A stretch of DNA of 64,000 nt from Methylovorus sp035565335 (GTDB taxonomy: Bacteria > Pseudomonadota > Gammaproteobacteria > Burkholderiales > Methylophilaceae): NCBI GenBank assembly GCA_035565335.1, contig DATMSO010000028.1, forward strand, positions 1 to 64,000, given 5' to 3'. The notes below the pieces were generated by a model. That model made no database searches. It saw nothing but the letters and a program-made list of their open reading frames with translations, and was not told the origin of the DNA. The position numbers and the translations under genes were made by a program. Below, one piece after another: positions 9,230-17,685 of the stretch; the stretch's first letter is position 1; every line of letters begins with the position of its first letter.

Positions 9230-10171
9230 ATGCAGGCTACGCAGAACCAGTCTCTCCCCATTGGACACCCGCTGCAGGACTATGTCATTAAGAAGGTTCT
9301 GAGCGCTGGTGGCTTCAGTGTGGTTTATCTGGCCGAAGATGCCGGCAAGAACATCGTCGCCATCAAGGAATATCTGCCCACGGGGCTCGCCCTTCGTAGC
9401 GAGGGGAGTAAAGTACAGGCCAACTCGGCCGCCGCCGCCACCAATTTCAAGCATGGCCTCAAATGTTTCTTCGAAGAAGGGCGAGCGCTCGCTACTATCG
9501 AACACCGCAATATAGTGCGGGTTCTCAATTTTTTCCGCGCCAACAATACCGTTTATATGGTCATGCAATATGAACGGGGCAAATCCCTGCAGGCCTCCAT
9601 CCTCAACCAGACACAGCCGCTGGGCGAAAACTTTATCCGCCGGGTATTCTGCGAACTGTTGAATGGCCTGCGTGAAGTCCATGCCCGCAAGCTTTTGCAT
9701 CTGGACATCAAACCAGCCAACATCTACATCCGCATGGATGGCTCCCCGGTGCTGCTGGACTTCGGCTCGGCCCGCCAGACATTGTCTGCCACCCAGCCCA
9801 GTCTGCCGCCGAGCTATACGCCAGGCTTTGCCTGCCCTGAGCAATACGTCGACAAAACCCTGCTGGGGCCATGGAGCGATATCTACAGCGTGGGTGCCAG
9901 CATGTATGCCTGCATCAGTCGCGGCACCCCGCCGGCCGCCGATGCACGCCGCAAGGAAGATAAACTGATCCCGGCGCAAAAACTGGGCAAGGGGCAGTAT
10001 TCGCCTGCCCTGCTCGACATCATAGACCGCTGTCTCGCGCTGGATCACATGCAGCGTCCGCAAAGCGTGCTGACCTTGCAAAAAATGCTGGCCCAACCCA
10101 TCCCCGCGACACCACCGGTAAAAGGCGGCCTAATGGATAAACTGCGACAGTACCTGCGGCCAGACACATGA
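9230..10171 (+). CDS. Hanks-type serine/threonine protein kinase
   Basis: Cytosolic eukaryotic-like protein kinase of 313 residues, essentially just the kinase domain. Visible motifs are a Gly-rich loop S-A-G-G-F-S (25-30), the ATP-anchoring Lys46 in V-A-I-K-E-Y, the catalytic loop H-L-D-I-K-P-A-N (157-164, H-L-D in place of H-R-D, so the Arg before the catalytic Asp is missing), D-F-G beginning at Asp177, and W-S-D-I-Y-S-V-G-A in subdomain IX. No membrane segment or sensor domain is seen. The ATG at 9230 was chosen over an upstream in-frame start because the added residues are not kinase-like. The ATGA overlap with the next gene, a PP2C phosphatase, shows the two are translated as a pair. 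Confidence 0.93.
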   Translation: MQATQNQSLPIGHPLQDYVIKKVLSAGGFSVVYLAEDAGKNIVAIKEYLPTGLALRSEGSKVQANSAAAATNFKHGLKCFFEEGRALATIEHRNIVRVLNFFRANNTVYMVMQYERGKSLQASILNQTQPLGENFIRRVFCELLNGLREVHARKLLHLDIKPANIYIRMDGSPVLLDFGSARQTLSATQPSLPPSYTPGFACPEQYVDKTLLGPWSDIYSVGASMYACISRGTPPAADARRKEDKLIPAQKLGKGQYSPALLDIIDRCLALDHMQRPQSVLTLQKMLAQPIPATPPVKGGLMDKLRQYLRPDT

Positions 10172-11070
10172 AATTCAGCATTTACCAAAGCAGCCGCAAA
10201 GGTCCGCGCGCGCATAACCAGGACCGCCTGGCCTATGCCTACAGCCGCGATGCGGTATTGCTGGTGCTGGCCGATGGCATGGGCGGACATCGCCATGGAG
10301 AAGTGGCCGCCCGCCTTGCCGTCAAGACCTTGACGGAAGATTTCAAGAAACGAGCGGCCGATTTGCTGCCCCATCCCGGCCGCTATCTGATGGAGCAAAT
10401 TCAACTTATCCACCAGGCTTTGCATCAGCTCAAGCATAGCCAGCATTTGCTTGAAGCGCCTTGCACCACTATTGTCGCCGCCATCATTCAGCAACACCGC
10501 TTGTATACCGCTCATGTGGGCGACTCCCGGCTGTACCATTTCCGTAGCGGACGCAGTATTTATCACACCGAGGATCATTCCGTGGTGCAAAAGATGTTCC
10601 GCCAGGGGCTATTGCATCGCGATGAAATGGCACACCACCCGGATCGCCACAAAATCTATAACTGCCTGGGCAGCGCTCATGCACCCAAGATCGAGCTGAC
10701 GCCGCCGCGCAAGCTGATGGACGGCGATATTCTGCTGTTGTGTTCAGATGGCTTATGGTCTGGCTTAGGCGATCAGCAGATGGCGGAAATGATTTATCAG
10801 CATCCGGTTGATATTGCCATCCCGCGCATGCTGGAAACGGCCGAAGAACAGAATGGCAGCGAAGGCGATAATGCCAGCGCCATTGGCCTGCGCCTGGGCC
10901 AGGCCGAGTTGATGCTGTCTTCGCATGATATGGCGATGGGCGCCATCACCACCATACTGAATCCGGTGACGGAAAACTCGGCGCAAACGGAAGATACCGA
11001 GCTCAGTGAAGCACAGATAGACCTCGCCATTGCGGAGATACAGGCCGCTATTGCCAAATCGCGTTGTTAG
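10168..11070 (+). CDS. PP2C-type serine/threonine phosphatase
   Basis: Metal-dependent protein phosphatase, 300 residues, likely to reverse the action of the kinase encoded just before it. Family motifs are H-N-Q-D (16-19), L-A-D-G-M-G-G-H (34-41, metal Asp36), H-V-G-D-S-R-L-Y near 115 and the C-terminal G-D-N-A-S-A-I. E-D-H-S-V-V and L-L-C-S-D-G-L-W are also typical. A tail of about 50 residues after the catalytic domain is not recognised. The gene starts 4 bases inside the kinase gene. Confidence 0.93.
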   Translation: MKFSIYQSSRKGPRAHNQDRLAYAYSRDAVLLVLADGMGGHRHGEVAARLAVKTLTEDFKKRAADLLPHPGRYLMEQIQLIHQALHQLKHSQHLLEAPCTTIVAAIIQQHRLYTAHVGDSRLYHFRSGRSIYHTEDHSVVQKMFRQGLLHRDEMAHHPDRHKIYNCLGSAHAPKIELTPPRKLMDGDILLLCSDGLWSGLGDQQMAEMIYQHPVDIAIPRMLETAEEQNGSEGDNASAIGLRLGQAELMLSSHDMAMGAITTILNPVTENSAQTEDTELSEAQIDLAIAEIQAAIAKSRC

Positions 11071-11088
11071 TCCGCTCAAGTTTGCCGC

Positions 11089-11104
11089 CGTTTCACGTGG
11101 AACC
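11089..11104. promoter_or_regulatory. Candidate parS-like site
   Basis: A 14-base core GTTTCACGTGGAAC with central CACGTG corresponds to the ParB-binding consensus GTTNCACGTGNAAC; the outer bases (C and C) differ from the usual T...A. It lies in the 95-base gap between the phosphatase gene and rph, outside any coding sequence. The match is seen directly; ParB binding is inferred. A second site is at 63320-63335. Confidence 0.5.
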
Positions 11105-11112
11105 CGGCATTA

Positions 11113-11139
11113 TTGAATTCATCATGACTGGCTTATAAT
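11113..11139 (+). promoter_or_regulatory. Candidate promoter for rph
   Basis: A consensus -10 box TATAAT (11134-11139) lies 26 bases before the rph start. The best -35 is weak: TTGAAT at 11113 with a 15-base spacer, or TATTGA at 11111 with 17. The -10 is convincing, the -35 is not. Confidence 0.4.
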
Positions 11140-11165
11140 CAGGGTTTTGACAGAGCGAAACCACC

Positions 11166-11882
11166 ATGCGCCCCAGCCATCGAGAAACCCATCAGCTACG
11201 CACCATTGAGATCATCCGGCATTACACCAAGCATGCCGAGGGCTCGGTACTCGTCAAATTTGGCGATACCCATGTTCTCTGTACTGCCAGCGTGGACGAA
11301 AAGGTGCCCGGCTTTTTGCGCGGCAAAAACCAGGGCTGGGTGACCGCGGAGTACGGCATGCTGCCCCGCTCTACTGGCAGCCGCATGGACCGGGAAGCCG
11401 CCCGGGGTAAACAAAGTGGCCGCACGCAAGAAATTCAACGCCTGATTGGGCGCTCACTTCGCGCCATTATCGACCTGGAAAAACTGGGCGAGCGCAGCAT
11501 CCAGATCGACTGTGATGTCATCCAGGCCGATGGCGGCACACGTACTGCCAGCATCACCGGCGCCTATGTTGCTTTGCACGATGCCATCAGCCGCCTGCTG
11601 GCACAGGGTCTGATCAGCGAATCGCCTTTGCGCGACTCCGTCGCCGCGGTGTCGGTCGGCGTTTACAAAGGCACGCCTGTGCTGGATCTCGACTATATTG
11701 AAGATTCTGATTGCGATACCGACATGAATGTCGTGATGACAGGCAGTGGAGGCTATGTGGAAATTCAGGGGACGGCTGAGGGCGTACCTTTTCAGCGCGC
11801 CGATATGGACCGCATGCTCGACCTGGCCGCCGCCGGTATCCGCGAGCTGACCCTCCTGCAAACCAAAGCGCTGGGCTTGTAA
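11166..11882 (+). CDS. rph: Ribonuclease PH
   Basis: Phosphate-dependent 3' exoribonuclease that trims tRNA precursors. The 238-residue product matches family length and has R-P-S-H-R-E near the N-terminus, S-V-D-E-K-V-P-G-F-L-R-G, the G-R-T-Q-E-I-Q-R-L-I-G-R-S-L-R block (substrate binding) and Q-A-D-G-G-T-R-T-A-S-I-T-G near 120-130 (phosphate site). rdgB follows 1 base after the stop, the common rph-rdgB-hemW order. Confidence 0.97.
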   Translation: MRPSHRETHQLRTIEIIRHYTKHAEGSVLVKFGDTHVLCTASVDEKVPGFLRGKNQGWVTAEYGMLPRSTGSRMDREAARGKQSGRTQEIQRLIGRSLRAIIDLEKLGERSIQIDCDVIQADGGTRTASITGAYVALHDAISRLLAQGLISESPLRDSVAAVSVGVYKGTPVLDLDYIEDSDCDTDMNVVMTGSGGYVEIQGTAEGVPFQRADMDRMLDLAAAGIRELTLLQTKALGL

Positions 11883-11883
11883 C

Positions 11884-12489
11884 ATGGCATTGCCATTCAA
11901 GCAGCTCGTCATCGCCAGCGGTAACGCCGGCAAGTTGCGTGAAATCCGCCATCTGCTGGCCCCGCTTGCGGTGGAAATCATCCCGCAATCCGATTTGAAT
12001 GTGCCGGAAGCAGAAGAGCCCTATTGCACTTTTATTGAAAACGCTTTGACCAAGGCACGCCATGCCAGCCGCCATACCGGATTGCCGGCGCTGGCCGATG
12101 ACTCCGGCCTGTGCGTCGATGCGCTGCAGGGGGCGCCTGGCGTGCTCTCGGCGCGCTACGCCGGTGAGCCAAAATCAGATGCGCGCAATAATGCGAAACT
12201 GCTGGAGGTGATGCAAGGTCTCAGCCAGCGACAGGCACATTTTTATTGTGTGATTGTGCTGGTGCGCCATGCCGACGACCCCGAGCCGCTGATTGCCGAA
12301 GGCGTATGGCAAGGCGAGATACTCGACAATTTGCGCGGCGAAGATGGCTTTGGCTATGACCCCCTGTTTCTGGACGCCAAAACCGGCAAGACCGTCGCCG
12401 AATTACCCCTGGATATTAAAAGCCGGATCAGCCACCGCGGCCAAGCCATGGCCCGCTTGCTGCACCGGCTGGAGAGATTAGCAACATGA
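11884..12489 (+). CDS. rdgB: XTP/dITP pyrophosphatase
   Basis: House-cleaning enzyme that hydrolyses non-canonical purine triphosphates (XTP, dITP) to the monophosphates. It has 201 residues with the Ham1 signatures I-A-S-G-N-A-G-K-L-R-E-I at 10-21, F-I-E-N-A-L-T-K-A-R-H-A near 50, A-D-D-S-G-L near 73 and F-G-Y-D-P-L-F near 157. Its stop overlaps the start of the next small gene by 4 bases. Confidence 0.96.
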   Translation: MALPFKQLVIASGNAGKLREIRHLLAPLAVEIIPQSDLNVPEAEEPYCTFIENALTKARHASRHTGLPALADDSGLCVDALQGAPGVLSARYAGEPKSDARNNAKLLEVMQGLSQRQAHFYCVIVLVRHADDPEPLIAEGVWQGEILDNLRGEDGFGYDPLFLDAKTGKTVAELPLDIKSRISHRGQAMARLLHRLERLAT

Positions 12490-12704
12490 GTAGCAACGAC
12501 TGGCCCAAATGGGTACGCGATGACAATAGCGTGGTCTCCTGCACAGAAAAAGTGAAGGTCATGACCGAAAATTTTGACGAGCTGAAACAGATTGCGCAGG
12601 ATGCGCTGGAGGACGGCCTGCTGATGGAAGTCTCCGAGCAGCAGATGCGCGATGCCCTGCACCAGCTGGTCGACAGCCTGATCAATCCATACAACAAAGC
12701 CTAG
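12486..12704 (+). CDS. Small hypothetical protein between rdgB and hemW
   Basis: Acidic 72-residue cytosolic protein with no recognised domain. The N-terminus W-P-K-W-V-R-D-D-N-S-V-V-S-C precedes an amphipathic, probably helical stretch. It is translationally coupled to rdgB through an ATGA overlap and followed 15 bases later by hemW, so it is a real operon member rather than a chance frame. No function can be assigned from the sequence. Confidence 0.75.
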   Translation: MSSNDWPKWVRDDNSVVSCTEKVKVMTENFDELKQIAQDALEDGLLMEVSEQQMRDALHQLVDSLINPYNKA

Positions 12705-12719
12705 CCATTCCGGCGCCGC

Positions 12720-13937
12720 ATGATACCCATCATTCCGATTGCGCCTGCCCCGGTGCGTGAGAACCCACTGGTTGGCCAGCTAACCAGCAGCGGGTTGCGC
12801 AATCCGCCGCCGCTTAGCCTGTATATCCATATCCCCTGGTGCGTGCGCAAATGCCCGTATTGCGATTTCAATTCGCATGAATCGCGCAATCCCATTCCGG
12901 AAAGCGCCTATGTCGACGCGCTGATTGCCGACCTTGAGCAGGCTACCCCGCTGGTATGGGGCCGCAAGGTGCGCAGCATCTTTTTTGGCGGTGGCACACC
13001 CAGCCTGTTCAGCGCTGAATCCATAGACCGTATCCTCAGCCATGTGCGCATGCTCACACCGCTGGAGTATGAAGCGGAGATCACCCTGGAAGCCAACCCC
13101 GGCACCTTTGAAGCGGAACGCTTTGCCGGCTACCGCGATGCCGGCATCAACCGCATTTCCATCGGCATCCAGAGCTTTAACCCGCGCCATCTTCAAGCGC
13201 TGGGACGCATACATAACAGCGAAGAAGCGCAATATGCGGCCGAGCATGCCATCCGCATTTTTGGCAATGTGAATCTGGACTTGATGTATGCCTTACCCGA
13301 GCAAACCCTGGAAGAAGCTCTGCAGGACATTAGTACGGCCATTGCGCTGGGCCCCACCCATATTTCCGCCTACCACCTGACCCTGGAACCCAACACGCCG
13401 TTTTACTACAAGCCGCCTGCCCTGCCGGACGATGACACCAGCGCCACCATGCAGGAGGCGATTGAACAGCGGCTGGCAGAGCATGGTTATGGGCATTACG
13501 AAACCTCTGCCTTTGGCAAAGCGGGCAAGCGCTGCCGCCACAACCTGAATTACTGGGTATTTGGCGATTATCTGGGCATAGGAGCGGGCGCTCACAGCAA
13601 GCTCAGTTTCCATGACCGCATCCTGCGGCAATCCCGCATCAAGCAACCCAATGCCTACATGAAAGCGGTAGGTGATAGCAGCCATATTGAAGAAGAGCGC
13701 CTGCTGGACAGGGCCGACCTCGGGTTTGAATTCATGATGAACGCCTTGCGCCTGACGGAAGGCTTTGACCCTCAGCTCTTTACCACCATGACCGGCCAGC
13801 CGCTGAGTACGGTAGAGCCTGCCTTGCAACAGGCGGAGCAACGCAGGCTGATCACGCGTACGCCGGAGCTGATCGCTCCCACGGCACTGGGGCAGCGCTT
13901 TCTGAATGAGCTGTTACAGCTCTTTCTGGAAGAGTGA
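12720..13937 (+). CDS. hemW: Radical SAM heme chaperone HemW
   Basis: Coproporphyrinogen-III-oxidase-like radical SAM protein now regarded as a heme chaperone. The 405-residue product has the three-Cys cluster motif C-V-R-K-C-P-Y-C (Cys41, 45, 48), F-F-G-G-G-T-P-S (SAM binding), R-I-S-I-G-I-Q-S-F and the family's C-R-H-N-L-N-Y-W near residue 270. The motif C-X3-C-X2-C followed by D-F rather than the CPO-specific extra residues favours HemW over HemN. About 30 Pro-rich residues precede the family core, so a later start cannot be excluded. Last gene of the rph-rdgB run. Confidence 0.92.
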   Translation: MIPIIPIAPAPVRENPLVGQLTSSGLRNPPPLSLYIHIPWCVRKCPYCDFNSHESRNPIPESAYVDALIADLEQATPLVWGRKVRSIFFGGGTPSLFSAESIDRILSHVRMLTPLEYEAEITLEANPGTFEAERFAGYRDAGINRISIGIQSFNPRHLQALGRIHNSEEAQYAAEHAIRIFGNVNLDLMYALPEQTLEEALQDISTAIALGPTHISAYHLTLEPNTPFYYKPPALPDDDTSATMQEAIEQRLAEHGYGHYETSAFGKAGKRCRHNLNYWVFGDYLGIGAGAHSKLSFHDRILRQSRIKQPNAYMKAVGDSSHIEEERLLDRADLGFEFMMNALRLTEGFDPQLFTTMTGQPLSTVEPALQQAEQRRLITRTPELIAPTALGQRFLNELLQLFLEE

Positions 13938-14015
13938 AGCCTTGCAGACGAGACGCTAAGCTGCCTAACCTCAGGCTAGCGCCTTCACCCACCCGGTAAC
14001 CTCTGACGCCCCGGC

Positions 14016-16646
14016 TTAATAAAGCCCGTTCAGCGCTCTGCTGGGTAAGTCCGTGCTTAACACCGATTGCCGCGATTCAAACAACACCCGTAAGAACAGC
14101 ATGCCGGTTTCGTCCTTGTATTGCGGCGCATTGCGCTCGGAGAGCGCGCCGCCGATCTGCAATCTGTCGTTGATGCGCCAGACGCCGCTGGCTTCAGCGG
14201 TGTAGCTCATACCGTTATTTTTGCTGGAGGCATAGCTATTGCCATCGTCATTCCCAGGAAACCAGGGCGAGGCCGCTTCGGCAATGGACACCGTGGCAAA
14301 CGCCAGGCGGCCTTTCACGATGAATTGCTGGTTTTCGCGCGTTAAGAAATCAAATGACGGGCCTATGCTGACAAAGCGATCCGGGCTGAAATAGCCGCCA
14401 TGGCCCAGAGTGAAATGACTGAGATTTTTTTCATAATGGTCATAATTGAAGCCCAGCCCCAGCACCGCATAGGAAAACGCAGGCAAATCGAGGTTTCTGC
14501 CGACACTGGCAAACACTCCGGCATGGCGATTGGTTTCCACACTGTCGCCATCCAGATATTCCAGGTTGATGGCAGCACTTGCCGACCAGTTATTGCCCAA
14601 TTGCTGCAGCCCATTCAGGCGAACGCCTTTGCGCAGCACCCGCCCCCATTGTTTGCCGGTATAAGGGTCGCGCATGCCGGTATACGACAGGATGGATTCA
14701 CGCACCGGTTCCACATACAGGCTACTGGTAAGCGTTGCCAGCTTGCTCATGGCTTGGTATGTCACATATCCGGTGGGCCGGCTGCTAACCTCGCCGTTAT
14801 CCGGCGTCATACCCAGGGCGATATCCCATACATCATCGCGCCAGCTCACACGCGGCTCCAGCCCGATGGTGCGGGTAGTTGATGAGTAGCGCCAAGCGCC
14901 TGAGTTGGATGATCCCACCAGCGCATCGCGCGATAATCTACCGCTATCCAGCGTGACTTCCCGTAGTGAAATATTCAGCTCGCCCCGGTTACCCGTGGGC
15001 AGGCTGGCCTCCATCATCGGTAGCTGGCGTATGCGCAATTGCGACAAGCCCTCGGTACCACTCTTGTCGCGCAAGGCCACGCCGGCGCCGACCTGTGGCG
15101 CGGCAAGGCCACCGGCTTCGCCATAGCTTGCCGGATCAAGATCACGTGCTGCAAAAAAGCGCTTCTGGCCAAACAGCCCTGCCGCCACATGGCGCCGGTA
15201 CTGGCTGGCCAAAGGCTCCGTGGTTGCCAGCGGAGCAATGTCGTCTGCCCGGTCCAGCCTGAGGTAGCTCGCCATTACCCCCGCTGCACTTTCATCATCT
15301 GGCCGCGCACGGTAAAGCCCGGCAAATGTGTCGGCAGCCTGCTGCGTATTGCCGAGCTCAAGCTGGGACCAGGCCTGCATCAGCATGGCGTAACGAGGTA
15401 GTTCGCCTGCGCCTTGGGCCTCCTGCAAATACTGCAGCGTCTGCTGACTATCCTTCTGTCCGTATGCCTGTTTGGCTTTTGCCAGATAGGCATTCAGCAG
15501 CACTTCATGCCGCCCGGCATGCTCAGGCGGCAGGGCCTGGGCCACCGTAATTGCCTCATCGTCATTTTGTTGGCGGGCATAGACCAGCGCCAGGCCATAG
15601 CGGGCATTGTCATTGGCAGGTTCCATCGCCAGGGCAGTCGCGAATAAATCCTGCGCTGCCGCCAGCCTCTCCAGCTTGAGATCATGCCAGGCCACCAGCA
15701 AGAGCTGGCTGACATCTTTTCTGGCCACGATTTCCGGCTGCAACTGCTCAAACAGCCTGTCCACGCCGGGCTTGTCCTGCTGCTTGATCGCCTGCGCCAG
15801 GTCCTCAATTCCGTTCTGGTATATCAGCTGCTGAAATAGCGCCTCGCCACGCACTGACCGCTGGCTGGCTGCACTCAGGGCTATCAGAGCCTGCCATTCG
15901 CCTCTATCCAGCCATGCCTGGGCTTTGTACAAGGTCGCCAGCCGGTCTTCTTCTTTTTCGCACTGGGTCACCAAGGTCCGCAGCTGCGCTTGCAAGGCAG
16001 CCTGCTGCCCCAGGCTCGCACGGGCGGCGGCCAAGGCCCAGGCCTTGTCGATGCCCGAGCAGGAGAAGGCCTCCGGATATTGCTCGCCCAGCTTTACCAG
16101 CGCTTCGTTATCCCCCTGGCGTATCACCTGCTCCAGTCGCTGCTCGCGACGCTTTTGCGCCAGCAAGGCCACCAGCTCAGCTGGCGGTTTCCAGTCCGGA
16201 TGTTCGCTTTGCAGTTTGGCTAGATCCTGTTCCAGGCGATCATACGCATGCTCGTTAAACAACCTCCACAAGGGCCGGGTATCCGGCGCGGATGGCTGGG
16301 CATCCTGCTTGACGGCCGCGGCAGCCGAGGGTTTTTTCGCGGGGGTCAGAAAGCTTGAAAGCGGGACGTTATTGATCAGCGGCTGGCTTTGCACCCGGCC
16401 ATTCTTCTGGGCTGTTTGGGTTTCGATGGCATCCGACACCGCTTTGGGTTCACTGATCACATTGGATGGCATGGATTGGATTTTTGCCCCGGGGCTGCCG
16501 CTGCCCTGCTCGGCTACCATGGACCAGGCCGCCGGGTTGGCGGTCATGGTCCGCAGATTACCGGGGGCCTCATCTGCGCAGGCGATGAGCGGGCATTCGG
16601 CCAGCCCGGCCAGGGAGAGCATCACAAGCAGGGTCCGGTATTTCAA
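14016..16646 (-). CDS. bcsC: Cellulose synthase outer-membrane subunit BcsC
   Basis: Outer-membrane export pore and periplasmic TPR scaffold for cellulose. The 876-residue product starts with a signal peptide (cleavage near A-C-A-D, residue 24), has a helical TPR-like region at about 110-510 (A-R-Y-G-L-A-L-V-Y-A-R-Q-Q-N-D-D-E-A) and a C-terminal beta-barrel domain of BcsC type from about 530 that ends in aromatic Tyr, as outer-membrane proteins do. It is shorter than E. coli BcsC (about 1,157), meaning fewer TPR units. Its ATG overlaps the bcsZ stop by 4 bases. Confidence 0.87.
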   Translation of the reverse strand: MKYRTLLVMLSLAGLAECPLIACADEAPGNLRTMTANPAAWSMVAEQGSGSPGAKIQSMPSNVISEPKAVSDAIETQTAQKNGRVQSQPLINNVPLSSFLTPAKKPSAAAAVKQDAQPSAPDTRPLWRLFNEHAYDRLEQDLAKLQSEHPDWKPPAELVALLAQKRREQRLEQVIRQGDNEALVKLGEQYPEAFSCSGIDKAWALAAARASLGQQAALQAQLRTLVTQCEKEEDRLATLYKAQAWLDRGEWQALIALSAASQRSVRGEALFQQLIYQNGIEDLAQAIKQQDKPGVDRLFEQLQPEIVARKDVSQLLLVAWHDLKLERLAAAQDLFATALAMEPANDNARYGLALVYARQQNDDEAITVAQALPPEHAGRHEVLLNAYLAKAKQAYGQKDSQQTLQYLQEAQGAGELPRYAMLMQAWSQLELGNTQQAADTFAGLYRARPDDESAAGVMASYLRLDRADDIAPLATTEPLASQYRRHVAAGLFGQKRFFAARDLDPASYGEAGGLAAPQVGAGVALRDKSGTEGLSQLRIRQLPMMEASLPTGNRGELNISLREVTLDSGRLSRDALVGSSNSGAWRYSSTTRTIGLEPRVSWRDDVWDIALGMTPDNGEVSSRPTGYVTYQAMSKLATLTSSLYVEPVRESILSYTGMRDPYTGKQWGRVLRKGVRLNGLQQLGNNWSASAAINLEYLDGDSVETNRHAGVFASVGRNLDLPAFSYAVLGLGFNYDHYEKNLSHFTLGHGGYFSPDRFVSIGPSFDFLTRENQQFIVKGRLAFATVSIAEAASPWFPGNDDGNSYASSKNNGMSYTAEASGVWRINDRLQIGGALSERNAPQYKDETGMLFLRVLFESRQSVLSTDLPSRALNGLY

Positions 16647-17671
16647 CGCGTTTGCTCCCCGACCATCATATCGGCCAGCAGCAACAGCGTGGCCGAGTAG
16701 TAATCCTGCGTGTTGATCGGATAATCAGGTCGTGCCTGCAAGGCGGGATAGCGACATGTCAGGTCCGCAATATTGAGTATGCCGGGTGCGGCGCCATAGG
16801 GTGCCACCGCATCGTTATCCATACTGACGGTCGGCGGCAGGTATGGTGTTTTCTGGTAATAGCCCCAGAATGCCTGAAAAGGCGCCAGCAAAGTGGGATT
16901 GGCCCGCTTGCCCCACATGAGGAAAAACGGCACGCGCACGGCATCATAGCCAAACTGGGCAGTGAATCCGGGCGCGGGTATCACATTGTTGCCGAGCTGC
17001 ACCCAATCGGTGGGCAGCTGCCATTTGCCAAAATGACTTTCTCGAATAATGGCGACACCACTCTCGCCCAGTTGATCCCACACCGGGTCAGGCGCATGGC
17101 GACGAAAGTCATTCAAGGCCGGGAAAATCCAGTAAGAGAGATTGACGATCTGGCCAGCCGGTTTTTCAAAGCCATTAGCACCCGGCAAAATTACCGGGCC
17201 CCATTTACTCGGTTTTATCAGCAGCCGCTTCACGTCGGTGAGCATCGCCTCCGCCGCCGTTTTGTAGGCCGGCACGTGCCATTTCTCCGCCGCACGCAAC
17301 AACGCCCAGGCCACGTACAGATCACCATCAGTGGCATTGTTGCTGTCATTGACGCCTTGCTTGGTGGTCCAGCGCCAGGCCAGCAGATGATCCTTGCGCA
17401 CCTGCAGCGATTTTTGGGTCCACTGCCACAGGCGGTCAAAGGTTTTTTGATCGTTGTAATACACGGCCAGCAGCATGGTGACACCCTGCCCTTCGGAATG
17501 GCTGATGCCGCCATTGCCGATATCCACCACGCGGCCCTCGGCCAGCACAAACCGCTGCTTGAATTCTGTCCAATCCGCCTGACCCGCCATCACCGCCGTG
17601 CTGCCAAATTGAAATAGCAGCCCCAGCAGCAGTGCCTTAAAGTAAGATAAAGACTTATCCCTTTTACACAT
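16643..17671 (-). CDS. bcsZ: Periplasmic endo-1,4-beta-glucanase (GH8)
   Basis: Glycoside hydrolase family 8 cellulase of the cellulose synthase cluster, trimming nascent cellulose in the periplasm. From the ATG at 17671 (GAGAG upstream) it has 342 residues, a signal peptide ending near V-M-A-G (residue 30), the proton-donor Glu60 in S-H-S-E-G-Q-G and the catalytic Asp in Q-F-G-Y-D-A-V-R-V. An upstream in-frame ATG (17722) would overlap the divergent gene and adds residues before the signal peptide. The start is only 14 bases from the start of that divergent gene, so its promoter must lie inside it or further right. Confidence 0.92.
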   Translation of the reverse strand: MCKRDKSLSYFKALLLGLLFQFGSTAVMAGQADWTEFKQRFVLAEGRVVDIGNGGISHSEGQGVTMLLAVYYNDQKTFDRLWQWTQKSLQVRKDHLLAWRWTTKQGVNDSNNATDGDLYVAWALLRAAEKWHVPAYKTAAEAMLTDVKRLLIKPSKWGPVILPGANGFEKPAGQIVNLSYWIFPALNDFRRHAPDPVWDQLGESGVAIIRESHFGKWQLPTDWVQLGNNVIPAPGFTAQFGYDAVRVPFFLMWGKRANPTLLAPFQAFWGYYQKTPYLPPTVSMDNDAVAPYGAAPGILNIADLTCRYPALQARPDYPINTQDYYSATLLLLADMMVGEQTR

Positions 17672-17685
17672 AACGTCTCTCAAAA

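Noticed and set aside
8214..9302. 362-codon plus-strand frame over yicC
   Set aside because: Antisense to yicC and running into the kinase gene region; composition is that of a shadow frame.
9128..10096. 322-codon minus-strand frame opposite the kinase
   Set aside because: The plus strand carries all kinase motifs in order; the minus frame has none of any family.
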